Shown piece after piece: positions 8,762-17,393 of a stretch of DNA of 64,000 bases. Origin of the DNA: Streptomyces sp. SID12501 (GTDB lineage Bacteria; Actinomycetota; Actinomycetes; Streptomycetales; Streptomycetaceae); assembly GCF_010550245.1 (NCBI RefSeq), contig NZ_JAAGLU010000038.1, positions 1 to 64,000 on the forward strand, read 5' to 3'. Each line of letters starts with the position of its first letter. Position 1 is the stretch's first letter. A program made the position numbers and the translations under genes. The notes beneath the pieces were generated by a model. The model was not told the DNA's origin and did not search any database. It saw nothing but the letters and a program-made list of their open reading frames with translations.

Positions 8762-9369
8762 TCGGCACCTCTGCGGGCGTTGTAGACGACGATCCCGTCG
8801 GCCTCGTCGACGGCCTTGCGATAGTTGCGGAACACGGCCAGCGCCTCGTCACGGAGCACGTCCTGTACGACCTTGATGCCGCGTGCCTCGAACTGCTCGG
8901 CCCAGTCCGCGCCGAGCGGGCCCTCGTCGAACGTGGTGATCTCCTCCAGTTCCGGTCCTTCGCCCGCGACCACGAGGCCGCGCACCCCTGACCACATGGT
9001 CGCGCCGTAACACTGAATGCACGGACGCCAGTTGACGACCAGCTCGTGCGTCGGCATCCCCTCGCCGCCCAGGTCCCAGCCGCCGGTCGCTGTCTGGGCG
9101 AGGCCGAGCGCGACGACCTCGGCGTGTGCGCTGGAGACACCGGAGGCGAGGACGACGTTCACGCCGACCGAGACGATCCGGCCGGTGTCCTGTTCGGCGA
9201 CGAGTGCCGCGAACGGGCCGCCGTTGCCCTCACGCCAGTTGCGGTCCGCGAGACGGTGCACGAGGCGCATCCGGTCGTCGCGGTCCGGGACGACGGCGGG
9301 TACGTCGGCCAACTCGTCGTCGATCCACGCGGGCAGTGCCACGCGGTATTCCTTCGCGATGTCGATCAT
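8758..9369 (-). CDS. Zinc-dependent nucleoside/guanine deaminase-family protein
   Basis: The 203-aa protein carries the cytidine/deoxycytidylate deaminase zinc site. HAE is at about residues 82-84 (SSAHAEVVAL) and PCIQC at about 116-120. These supply the His and two Cys ligands and the catalytic Glu. Members deaminate free bases, nucleosides or related heterocycles in the cytoplasm. Length and the late position of the second motif are closer to guanine or nucleoside deaminases than to CMP deaminase. Lying inside a sugar-uptake and sugar-oxidation operon, it suggests that the transported compound has an amino-heterocycle aglycone. Confidence 0.82.
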   Translation of the reverse strand: MIDIAKEYRVALPAWIDDELADVPAVVPDRDDRMRLVHRLADRNWREGNGGPFAALVAEQDTGRIVSVGVNVVLASGVSSAHAEVVALGLAQTATGGWDLGGEGMPTHELVVNWRPCIQCYGATMWSGVRGLVVAGEGPELEEITTFDEGPLGADWAEQFEARGIKVVQDVLRDEALAVFRNYRKAVDEADGIVVYNARRGAE

Positions 9370-9383
9370 CGTTCAGCTTCCTG

Positions 9384-10910
9384 TCAGTGGGTGGCGAGCG
9401 CCGCGGTGCGGGCGGCGACGGCACGGGCCGTCCGTACGGCGGTCACCGCGCCGGTGAGGGTGACGTTGGCGGCCATCGCGGTGGGGATCACGCCGTTGCC
9501 GGCGAGGTACAGGTTGTCGAAGCCCCACACCCGGCCGTCCGGGTCGCACACGCTGGTCCCGTCGTCGGCCGTGCCCGACCGGACGGTGCCGGTCAAGTGC
9601 AGGGACGAACCGGGCGGGAGCAGCGCGAGTTCGGTCGCCGGGTCGAACGGGCCGAACTCCTCGGCCAGCGAACGGACTTCGGCGAGAGCCCGGTCGATGA
9701 GGGCGCGATCGGTGTCGGAGTAGTCGAACTCGACGCCGATGCGCGGCAGCCCGGCGAGGTCGGTCTCCGACTCCGAGAACACGAGCCGGTTCTCGGGGCG
9801 GGACTCGATGGGGGTGTACAGCGTGAGGCCAACGGAGTGTGCGAGGGGGTGGCCGTCCTCGTCCAGGTACGTCCGGTTCATGATCTGGCCGTGGAAGGGC
9901 TGGGCCGCTCCGTTCTGGGGCAGCCACAGCGAGTCCGTGCAGAACTCGCCGACGCGGGGGAGCGGCAGTGCGTCGAGGCCGATGCCGAACCGTTCGAGGT
10001 CGAGCAGCACCCGGGCGGTGACGAAGGCGTGCTCGTTGAGGTACCGGCCCAGTGCGTCCGGGCGGATGCCCGAGGCGAACAGCAGTTGCGGGGTACGCAG
10101 CGCGTCGGCGCACACCACCACCGCGTCCGCGCGGAGTTCGCGTTCCGTGCCGTCGGCGATGCGCCGCAGTCGGGCGCCCGCGACTCGGCCGTGCGAGACG
10201 AGAAGGGCCGTCGCGAGTGTCCCGGTCACCAGGGTGAAGGCAGGGTCTCCGCCCGCCGCGATCGCCGTGAAGATCGTCCCCGGAGCCGTGCGTGGCATGG
10301 GGCCCGATCCAGTCGGGGTGACTGCCATGGGCATCGGCTGTGGTCGTCTGTCGTTCGGTCCGACACCCTCGAAGCGGCGGCGTAGTACGTCGAGCACCAG
10401 GTGGCCGGCCTCGGTCGGGCCGATGGGGGAGGGCGTGACCGCCAGCAGCCGGTGCGCTGTGTCGAGATCCGCCGACCAACGGGCCGGGTCGCCGAAGTCG
10501 AACACCTCGGGTCCGGCGGGCCACGGGGTCGCGGCGGTCCAGTGCACGCCCATGCCACCCGCGTTCCACGCGAGCGCCGTCGCCGGCATCGTCTCGGCGT
10601 CCTCGCCGAAGGCCAGCGCGTGGAACATGCCGGGCGTCAGGCCGGTGAGGCTGTCCGCGACCTCGCGCACCACCTCGGCGCCCGTGTACATGCCCTGGAT
10701 GCCAGTGCCTGCCTTTTCGTTGTAGCGCGACCAGAGAACGGGGTCGTCCACGTCGTGCAGATGCAGGCCCGGGGCCCTGCCGATGGCCTGGCCGCCATCG
10801 ATCATGGTGATGTCCAGCGCCGGATCGCTGTCCCGCAGCAGCCGGGCCACAAGGGATCCCATGATGCCGCTGCCCACGATGAGGACGCCGGTGCGGGGGG
10901 TGTCGGTCAC
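9384..10910 (-). CDS. GMC-family FAD oxidoreductase, pyranose-oxidase / glycoside 3-oxidase-like
   Basis: The product is about 508 aa from a GTG at 10910, chosen because the FAD-binding motif GSGIMGSLVARLL begins a few residues later and GGAG lies just upstream. An N-terminal Rossmann fold, GIQGMYTGAEVV and GMGVHWTAATPWP, and a C-terminal GMC segment with a catalytic-type His (SLHLTGTVRSG) and the closing Asn (AANVTLTGAV) are visible. The overall pattern fits the pyranose 2-oxidase / C-glycoside 3-oxidase branch rather than choline or alcohol oxidases. It probably oxidises a sugar hydroxyl at C2 or C3, making an activated keto-sugar for the TIM-barrel enzymes encoded downstream. Confidence 0.85.
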   Translation of the reverse strand: MTDTPRTGVLIVGSGIMGSLVARLLRDSDPALDITMIDGGQAIGRAPGLHLHDVDDPVLWSRYNEKAGTGIQGMYTGAEVVREVADSLTGLTPGMFHALAFGEDAETMPATALAWNAGGMGVHWTAATPWPAGPEVFDFGDPARWSADLDTAHRLLAVTPSPIGPTEAGHLVLDVLRRRFEGVGPNDRRPQPMPMAVTPTGSGPMPRTAPGTIFTAIAAGGDPAFTLVTGTLATALLVSHGRVAGARLRRIADGTERELRADAVVVCADALRTPQLLFASGIRPDALGRYLNEHAFVTARVLLDLERFGIGLDALPLPRVGEFCTDSLWLPQNGAAQPFHGQIMNRTYLDEDGHPLAHSVGLTLYTPIESRPENRLVFSESETDLAGLPRIGVEFDYSDTDRALIDRALAEVRSLAEEFGPFDPATELALLPPGSSLHLTGTVRSGTADDGTSVCDPDGRVWGFDNLYLAGNGVIPTAMAANVTLTGAVTAVRTARAVAARTAALATH

Positions 10911-10966
10911 AAGGAGACTCCATGTCTGGTGCCGCGGGTGTTCACGGGGCGGGGGGAAGGACGCGC

Positions 10967-12121
10967 TCACGCACGCGGAGCGAGTGGTCCGAACAACTCG
11001 GTGTCCATGCGGTCGAGTGCCAGTTTCACGGCGCCGATCAGCGGGGCGTCGCGGCCCAGGCCGGTGGCACGCAGCTCGATCGCGGGGGTGCGGGCGGCGC
11101 GCATCGCCTCGCGCACCCGGGGCAGCAGCACATCGGCCGCCTCCTCCAGGCCGCCGCCGAGCACGATGAGCGAGGGCGCGACCGTCCATGACAGGGTGAC
11201 GAGGATCGAGGTGATGTTCTCGACGAACTCGTCCACCTCCGCGAGTGCTCCCGCGTCTCCCGCCCGGGCAGCGTCGAAACGGCCCAGCGCGACACGGCGT
11301 TGATCCACCTCGGGTGAGGTGAGCCAGGCGACCGGATGGTCTGCGACCGAGCCGACCGGTATCGAGCCGGCCTCGACGATCTCACCTGCGGCGCCTTCCA
11401 GACCCCGGTGCACGGCGCCCCGGATGAGGATGCCGAGACCGGTCCGGTTACCGAGGATCGCCCAGACGACGTTGTCGTGGTCGCCGGCCACGCCCCGCCA
11501 ACGCTCCGCCAGCGCACCGAGGTTGGTGTCGTTGTCGGCGAACCAGGGCATCCGGAGGCGCCGCCCGAACTCGTCGGGCAGATGCACTCCTTCCCAGCGT
11601 GTGGTGTGCACCAGCCGCCGTACGACGCCCTCGTCGTCGATCGCGCCACCAGCCGCGACCGCACCGGCTCTCAGTCGGTCCACGGAGCCGCCCGCGTCGT
11701 CGAGGGCCTCCCGCACCAGGGCTGCCGCGTCGTCGAGCGTGGCCTGCGGATCCTGGTAGGCGCGCAGGGGCCGCCGCGCCCGGCTGAGGATCCGGCCGCG
11801 TACGTCCGAGACGACCGCGGACGCGTCCGAAGTGTTGAGATGGACGGCCGCCAACAGGGCATGTTCCGCCCGCAGTTCGTACCGCCGCGCGGGGCGCCCG
11901 GCACATCCGCTGGTCGGCACGCGGTCAAGCTCGGTAACCCAGCCCGCCTCGATGAGCGAATCCAGAATCAGCTCGTTGGTACGGCGGGAGAGACCGGCCT
12001 GTTCGGCGAGCGCGGTCAAGGTCATCGGCCCCGCCGACACCGCCAGCATGCGCAGAATGACCGACGTGTTGACGCGGCGGACGGCGCTCTGGTTCATCCC
12101 GTTGGTCGTGGACATCACCAT
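10967..12121 (-). CDS. ROK-family transcriptional regulator
   Basis: This 384-aa protein has an N-terminal winged helix-turn-helix (about residues 15-75; LTALAEQAGLSRRTNELILDSLIEAGWV) and a ROK sugar-kinase-like domain (HLNTSDASAVVSD, FADNDTNLGALAERW, GLGILIRGAVHRGLEGAAGEI). The zinc motif CxCGxxGC of kinase-type ROK proteins is absent and the ATP-loop is degenerate, so it is a regulator, not a sugar kinase. Located between the transporter and enzyme genes, it probably represses the operon until the imported sugar or a derivative binds. The palindrome at 15411-15423 is a candidate operator. Confidence 0.88.
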   Translation of the reverse strand: MVMSTTNGMNQSAVRRVNTSVILRMLAVSAGPMTLTALAEQAGLSRRTNELILDSLIEAGWVTELDRVPTSGCAGRPARRYELRAEHALLAAVHLNTSDASAVVSDVRGRILSRARRPLRAYQDPQATLDDAAALVREALDDAGGSVDRLRAGAVAAGGAIDDEGVVRRLVHTTRWEGVHLPDEFGRRLRMPWFADNDTNLGALAERWRGVAGDHDNVVWAILGNRTGLGILIRGAVHRGLEGAAGEIVEAGSIPVGSVADHPVAWLTSPEVDQRRVALGRFDAARAGDAGALAEVDEFVENITSILVTLSWTVAPSLIVLGGGLEEAADVLLPRVREAMRAARTPAIELRATGLGRDAPLIGAVKLALDRMDTELFGPLAPRA

Positions 12122-12191
12122 GCCTTCGCCACCTCGGACTCTGCCCGTACACCGAGCGGGTGGAGCGGGTCCATCCGGTCGTCCATCGGGG

Positions 12192-13085
12192 TCACCGCAT
12201 TCCCGTTCCGGAGATGCCCTGCACGAAGTACCGCTGCAGGAACAGGAAGAGTACGAGCACGGGCAGCATCACGACGATCGCGCCGGCGAGCATCAGACCG
12301 TAGTCGGTCACGTGCGCCGCCGCCTGGCTGGTGGCCGCGAGGCCCACCGGAAGTGTGTAGGTGTCCGTGCTCTGGGCGACGATGAGCGGCCAGATGAAGA
12401 AGTTCCACGAGGCCAGGAACGACATGATCGTGATCGTCGCGACCGCGGGACCGGCCAGCGGGAGGAAGATCCGGAAGAAGATCCGGAACTCGCCCGCGCC
12501 GTCGATCCGGGCAGCCTCCAACAACTCGTCGGGGATCGACGACGCGTACTGCCGCATGATGAAGACCGACATGGGCATCGCCACGCTCGGCAGCGCGATA
12601 CCGGCGAGGGTGTCCGCCAGGCCCATGTCGACGGTGATCACGAACTGCGGGACGAACACCGCTGTGAACGGCACCATCATCGCCGCCATGACCGCGCCGA
12701 ACGCGAGCCGCTTGCCCGCGAAGTCCAGCTTCGCCAGGGCGTAACCGGCAGCCGATGCCGCCACGATGTTGCCGATCACCACGATGGCGGCGACCACGAC
12801 ACTGTTGACCATGAACCGGCCGAAGCCTTCGGTCCTGAACAGCCGTACGAAGTTGTCGAGGGTCACGTGCTGCGGGAGCCAGGCGCCGGGGTCGGAGCGG
12901 ATCTCGTCGAGGCTGCGCAGTGAGCCGCTGATCACCCACAGGAAGGGGAGCAGCGTGAGCAGCGCGCACAGCACCAGCGCACCGTAGAGCAGGGGGCGGG
13001 CCACGGACCGGGGATGTACGGCACTGCGGGCGCCGGCGGTGCGGGCGGACAGGTCGGTGTTCTCCAACGCGGTGACAGCGGTCAT
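12192..13085 (-). CDS. ABC sugar transporter permease, MalG type
   Basis: The 297-aa inner-membrane protein has about six transmembrane helices and the cytoplasmic EAA loop (ELLEAARIDGAGEFRIFFRI...LPLAGPAV) that docks on the ATPase. It overlaps the MalF-type gene by 4 bp. No ATPase gene is present in the operon. As is usual in Streptomyces, a shared MsiK-type ATPase elsewhere is expected to energise uptake. Confidence 0.93.
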   Translation of the reverse strand: MTAVTALENTDLSARTAGARSAVHPRSVARPLLYGALVLCALLTLLPFLWVISGSLRSLDEIRSDPGAWLPQHVTLDNFVRLFRTEGFGRFMVNSVVVAAIVVIGNIVAASAAGYALAKLDFAGKRLAFGAVMAAMMVPFTAVFVPQFVITVDMGLADTLAGIALPSVAMPMSVFIMRQYASSIPDELLEAARIDGAGEFRIFFRIFLPLAGPAVATITIMSFLASWNFFIWPLIVAQSTDTYTLPVGLAATSQAAAHVTDYGLMLAGAIVVMLPVLVLFLFLQRYFVQGISGTGMR

Positions 13086-14035
13086 GCGCGGGGCCTCAGC
13101 AATCGGAACTGGACGATGCTCACCAGGGCCACGAGCACCAGCGTCACGAAGGACGCCGCCGAGGACACCCCGAACTCGCCCGAGCCGAACTGGTGGTAGG
13201 TGTACAGCGCCACCGACTCGGTCGACCCCAGGGGGCCGCCGTTGGTGAGCAGGTACGGCTCGTCGAACACCTGGAGGTAGAAGACGGTCAGCAGGACCGA
13301 GACCATGAGGGTGGTGGGCAGCAGCAGGGGCAGGGTGATGTGCCTCAACTGGCGCCAGCGGCCTGCCCCGTCCAGGGCGGCGGCCTCGTACACGTCCTGC
13401 GGTATCGCCTGCAGGCCGGCCAGGAACAGCACCATCGCGGTGCCGAAGTTGCGCCAGACGCCGAGCAGGATGACGACGGGCATCGCCAGGTTCGGGTCGT
13501 CCAGCCAGTTCGGCCCGGCGAGGCCGACAGCGCCGAGCACCTTGTTGACGGTGCCGTCGGAGTTGAAGGCGTACTGCCAGATCAGCGCGACCGCCACGAC
13601 GTTGGTGACGACCGGCGCGAAGAAGACGGTACGGAACACACCGCGCAGGCGCCGGATGCCGGAGTTCAGGGCGACGGCCAACGCGAAGCCGATCCCCATC
13701 GTGACCGGTACGCCGACCGCGACGAAGACGGCTGTGTTCAGGATGTCCCGTAGGAAAGTCGGGTCCTGGAACAGCTGGAGATAGTTGTCAAGGCCGGTGA
13801 AGTCGACCGCGAACGGATGCCGCAGATCCGCGCCGTGCAGGTCGGTGAGGCTGAACCCGAGCGCGGCGATCGTGGGTATCGCCGTGTAGAGCAGGAACAC
13901 GACGACGAACGGGGTGAGGAAAAGCCAGGCGACGGCTGTTCGGCGCACCCCACGGGAGCGACGGCCCGCAGGAGCCCTCCCCGGACGGCTGCGCAGTCCT
14001 GCGCGCGGGGCCCGGGCGACAACGGTGGTGGTCAT
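13082..14035 (-). CDS. ABC sugar transporter permease, MalF type
   Basis: This 317-aa permease has a charged, Arg-rich cytoplasmic N-terminus, a first helix near residue 30, and the EAA loop (DVYEAAALDGAGRWRQLRHITLPLL). It pairs with the MalG-type permease encoded immediately downstream. Overlaps of 4 bp downstream and a 7-bp gap from the binding-protein gene indicate one transcript. Confidence 0.93.
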   Translation of the reverse strand: MTTTVVARAPRAGLRSRPGRAPAGRRSRGVRRTAVAWLFLTPFVVVFLLYTAIPTIAALGFSLTDLHGADLRHPFAVDFTGLDNYLQLFQDPTFLRDILNTAVFVAVGVPVTMGIGFALAVALNSGIRRLRGVFRTVFFAPVVTNVVAVALIWQYAFNSDGTVNKVLGAVGLAGPNWLDDPNLAMPVVILLGVWRNFGTAMVLFLAGLQAIPQDVYEAAALDGAGRWRQLRHITLPLLLPTTLMVSVLLTVFYLQVFDEPYLLTNGGPLGSTESVALYTYHQFGSGEFGVSSAASFVTLVLVALVSIVQFRLLRPRA

Positions 14036-14042
14036 GTGCGGC

Positions 14043-15344
14043 TCACTTCGTACCGGTGCCGACGCTCTCGGCGTACGCCTGGATGCTCGCGGCGGCCTTC
14101 TCCGCGGTCTGTGTGCCCTTGGCCACGGCCTCCATCTCCTTGCCCAGCCGCGTCGAGACCTGCTGCCACGAGCTCACCTGCGGGAACGCCCGCGTCTTCT
14201 TCAACTGTGTGAAGAACGCGTCCAGCAGCGGCTGGCCCTTGATGGACGGGTCGTCCCAGGCCGACACGACCGCCGGCAGCGAGCTGTACGCCTTGTACTG
14301 CGCGACCTGCGTGCTCGGCTCCGACACGTACCGGACGAGCTTCCACGACGCGTCCGCGTTGCCGCTGGTCGCGAGGACGCCCCAGCTTCCTCCTCCGGAG
14401 AAGGAGACATCACTCGAGGCGCCGGCCGGCAAGGGTGCGGTGGCGACATTGGCGGCCGTCCAGCCGGTCTTCTTCGCGGCGGTGTCGAGCTGACCGACGA
14501 CCCACGGGCCGGTGATCATCGTGGCGGTTTTGCCGGACACGAAGTACGGCTGTGCGTCGAGGAAGGTGGGCCCGGCGGTGTCGGCCGTGCCGGAGGTGAA
14601 GAACGACGCGTTGTACTTGAGGGCGTCGACCATCGCAGGCGTGTCGAGCGTCCATTTGCCGTCCGAGGAGACCAGTGAGCCGCCGGCCTGCCAGGCGTAC
14701 ATCGCGACGTCCTGGCCGTTGAAGATGTCCCAGCCGATGTCGGCCCCGAGGCCGCGCGTGGCGCCGGCGCCCTGGAGCGCCTTGAGGAACGGCACGGTCT
14801 CGTCCCACGTGGTCGGCGCTTTCACGCCGGCTTTCCTGGCGAGGTCGGCGCGGTAGACGAGCGCGTAGGTGTAGGCGTACCAGGGCACCGTGTAGGCGAC
14901 GTCCTTGACCACACCGGCGTCCCACAGGCTCTTGAAGAAGGCGCCGGAGTCGACGAGTCCGTCCGGCACGGGCTGCAGGATCGACGGGTCGAGGAACTGC
15001 GCCTGGGACTCGGGGAAGAACTGGGCCACATCAGGGCCCGTGCCGGCCGCGATCGCCGCCTGGAGCTTGGTGTAGTACTCGTGGTTCGGTATCAGCGTGA
15101 ACTTCACGGTGACGTCCGGGTTCGCGGCCTTGAACGGCTTGATGACCTTGTCGAGCACGCTGGCATCGTCCTGGGTCGCCCAGACATTGACAGTGCCGGT
15201 GGCCGGGGCGGTGCCGATGGGCTTGGCCGCTGCTTTCGCGGTGGTGGTCTCGTCGCCGCGCCCACAGCCGGTCAGGGCGAGGGTGCCGAGAAGTGCGGTG
15301 CCGGCGGTCAGTCTGAGGACGCCGCGTCGGGAGGGGTTCGACAC
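14043..15344 (-). CDS. Extracellular sugar-binding lipoprotein of an ABC importer
   Basis: The protein is 433 aa from a GTG start with AGGAG 8 nt upstream. Its signal peptide has a twin-Arg (SRRGVLRLT) and a lipobox (ALTGC), so it is a lipid-anchored, possibly Tat-exported solute-binding protein. The mature part matches family-1 carbohydrate-binding proteins (VNVWATQDDASVLDKVIKPF, YTYALVYRADL, MITGPWVVGQL). It delivers substrate to the two permeases encoded next. As first gene of the operon, its upstream region should hold the promoter and operator. Confidence 0.93.
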   Translation of the reverse strand: MSNPSRRGVLRLTAGTALLGTLALTGCGRGDETTTAKAAAKPIGTAPATGTVNVWATQDDASVLDKVIKPFKAANPDVTVKFTLIPNHEYYTKLQAAIAAGTGPDVAQFFPESQAQFLDPSILQPVPDGLVDSGAFFKSLWDAGVVKDVAYTVPWYAYTYALVYRADLARKAGVKAPTTWDETVPFLKALQGAGATRGLGADIGWDIFNGQDVAMYAWQAGGSLVSSDGKWTLDTPAMVDALKYNASFFTSGTADTAGPTFLDAQPYFVSGKTATMITGPWVVGQLDTAAKKTGWTAANVATAPLPAGASSDVSFSGGGSWGVLATSGNADASWKLVRYVSEPSTQVAQYKAYSSLPAVVSAWDDPSIKGQPLLDAFFTQLKKTRAFPQVSSWQQVSTRLGKEMEAVAKGTQTAEKAAASIQAYAESVGTGTK

Positions 15345-15410
15345 TTGGGGACTCCTGTCTCATGGCATTGCTGAGGACAGTGATGTTTTTGATGAGAAAG
15401 CACCTTTTTT

Positions 15411-15423
15411 GGCCTGACAGGCC
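15411..15423 (-). promoter_or_regulatory. Candidate operator GGCCTGACAGGCC of the sugar operon
   Basis: A perfect 6-1-6 palindrome lies 67 bp upstream of the binding-protein start, next to a T-rich stretch (15386-15410) that could carry promoter elements. It is placed as expected for the operon's ROK repressor. No second copy was found before the other genes of the operon. Confidence 0.45.
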
Positions 15424-16046
15424 TAATGGGTGCGATGGGTGCGATGGCGCCTATGCGGCTGATGGTGACGCTATGAAGTGCACATTTCGGCGGCGTGGCG
15501 GACCCGTCACAAATAATTTCGGAACTTGTAGCGAAATCGATTGCTGCCGGTTGTCACCGAGGTGTGGGTATCGGTGAACTGGGCTGATGTCACATCAGGC
15601 AGGTGGTGGTTCGTGACTCCGGGGGCGCAGGCGGCCCCGGCTGCGGCAGCGTTCATCCCGTGCCGGTGCGGCGCTCGGTCACCGACCCCAACCGGATCGC
15701 CTGCTTCGCTGTCCATGCGAAGGCCGGCACCCGGATCGGCGAGATCATGCGCGTGCCGGGCCTGCACCGGAGCATCGCCCGGTGCGGTCGGAGGTTCAGG
15801 TGCCGTGCGGGCGGGGATGGCGGCCAGGGTGTGCAGGGGCCCGGTCTCGCCTCTGGGCGCATGCTGTCCGTGGTGATCGTGTCCGGCGCGTCAGTCCATG
15901 CTCGGTCACGGCTCGCCGCACACCCGAGGACGGTGTCTGGTCCCGGCAATGGCCGCAGCCTGGTGATCGGCAGACCGCAACCCGAACGCATGGGCGTGGC
16001 GCCACGGTTCGTATCGGCCGGCTTTCGGCAACGCGGCCCGTCGGCG
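15424..16046. other. Intergenic region with possible degraded coding sequence
   Basis: A lower-GC stretch (about 15500-15560) suits promoters. A short direct repeat of GGGTGCGAT lies near 15427-15445. Around 15685-15790 one plus-strand frame reads like a protein (RIACFAVHAKAGTRIGEIMR), but it lacks continuity and recognisable family features. I would not call a gene here. Confidence 0.3.
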
Positions 16047-16940
16047 TCAGGCGCTGAGTGCGGTGCGCAGCGTGGTGGCCATCAGATCGATGGCTTCCTT
16101 GCCGGCCGGTACCGGGCCGGCGTGGGTGAAGTAGTGGTCGACGCCCTCGAAGCAACGGTGGGTGACCGGAACGCCGGCAGCCTCCAGGGCCTTGGCGTAG
16201 GCATCGCCCTCGTCGCGCAGGCGGTCGTGCTCGGCGGTGATGACCAGGGCGGGCGGCAGTCCGGTGAGGTCATCGGCCAGTCCGGGTGACACCAGCGGAT
16301 GGGTGAGGTCGGCGGGGTCCGGGACGTAGGCGGCGGTGAAGACCCGCATGAGCTGAGGCGTGAGCAGGGGCTTGGCGATGGGTGACTGCTTGGTGGCCGG
16401 GTCGGCGAGCTGGTCGAGCGGCGCGGAGTCGATGATCTGGAGGCGGGGCGCGAAGGCGCCGCGATCCCGGGCCGTGCGGCAGACCGCGGCGGTCAGGTTG
16501 GCCCCGGCGCTGTGTCCGCCGACGGCGAGTCGCGAGCCGTCCCAGTTGTTGGCGGGGCCGTTCTCGGCCACCCAGGCGGTGACGTCGTATGCCTGGGTGA
16601 CGGGTGCGGGGTACGGCCGCTGCGGGGCGACTGCGTAGTCCACGTTGATCACCACGCATCCGGCAGTGGCGGCTATGTAGCGGCAGATGTGGTCGTCCTG
16701 CTCGGGGCGGCCGATCACGAACCCGCCGCCGTGGAAGTTGACGTACACGGGGGCAGGGGCCGAGGCGGCGGCCGACGGGCGGTAGACGGTGCAGGTCACC
16801 GGTCCGGCGCCGGTCTCCACCCGGAGGGATTCCGTGCGCTTCGGGATGTCGGTGAAGCGTAGATCCTTGTGTACGCGGCTCATCATCGGGCCGAGCAACA
16901 GCTGGACCCCTCTGGCCTGGATTCTGGGCCTGAATGGCAC
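16047..16940 (-). CDS. Alpha/beta hydrolase, hormone-sensitive-lipase-type esterase
   Basis: The 297-aa hydrolase has the family's oxyanion motif HGGGF, nucleophile elbow GHSAG (Ser near residue 145), an acid residue in EHDRLRDEG and a catalytic His in GVDHYF. There is no signal peptide, so it is probably a cytoplasmic carboxylesterase or lipase-like enzyme for small esters. An AT-rich stretch (about 16948-16985) just upstream of the start is a likely promoter. It appears to be monocistronic. Confidence 0.9.
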   Translation of the reverse strand: MPFRPRIQARGVQLLLGPMMSRVHKDLRFTDIPKRTESLRVETGAGPVTCTVYRPSAAASAPAPVYVNFHGGGFVIGRPEQDDHICRYIAATAGCVVINVDYAVAPQRPYPAPVTQAYDVTAWVAENGPANNWDGSRLAVGGHSAGANLTAAVCRTARDRGAFAPRLQIIDSAPLDQLADPATKQSPIAKPLLTPQLMRVFTAAYVPDPADLTHPLVSPGLADDLTGLPPALVITAEHDRLRDEGDAYAKALEAAGVPVTHRCFEGVDHYFTHAGPVPAGKEAIDLMATTLRTALSA

Positions 16941-17036
16941 GGCTCATCCAATCACTACAAAGTTAAAATAACAGGATTCCTGATAATGGATGCTCGCCAC
17001 CAATCGCGCAAGGGGGAACATGGGCCGACTGCACCG

Positions 17037-17156
17037 CGTACTTCTTGTTCTCGTCGGAGCCCGAGGGAGGAAGAGGTTTCCCACGACCTGGTGTGTGCCG
17101 TGCGGGAAGCTGACCTTCTGGGTCGTCACGCCGTTGTTGCGGGTCGTGGAGGTCAT
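17037..17156 (-). pseudogene. N-terminal fragment of an alpha/beta hydrolase
   Basis: From an ATG at 17156 about 35 residues (TTQKVSFPHGTHQVVGNLFLP) read like the N-terminus of dienelactone-hydrolase-type alpha/beta hydrolases. The frame then runs into unrelated sequence. The remainder of the gene is missing, so this is a truncated relic. Confidence 0.5.
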
Positions 17157-17393
17157 CGGGTCAGGTCCTTCTTGGCGAGGAAGTCGGAGATCTGGCGCGC
17201 AGGAACCGGCCCAGTTCTCCGCCGCCGCCCCTGTCTGTGCTCTGACGCCGAGGTCCGGTCGTGGCTGCGGCTTATCGGTGCTCTCCGGGACTGACCCGTT
17301 TCGCGAGGAGCCGCACCCAGTACGCGGAGGCGGTCCGTTGTGAGGGCTTCTTCCCGGCACCCGTCAGTGGGACGTGACCAACGCCGGACGCCC

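Noticed and set aside
9384..11189. Longer version of the GMC oxidoreductase starting inside the ROK gene
   Set aside because: The extra N-terminus is a shadow of the regulator's coding sequence. The FAD motif begins right after the GTG at 10910.
15603..16289. 228-aa plus-strand frame upstream of and overlapping the esterase
   Set aside because: It overlaps the intact minus-strand esterase and reads as protein only for a short stretch. I kept it only as a possible degraded sequence.
16990..17343. 117-aa plus-strand frame
   Set aside because: It runs antisense to the hydrolase-like fragment, has no domain and ends in a Gly/Arg/Pro-rich tail.
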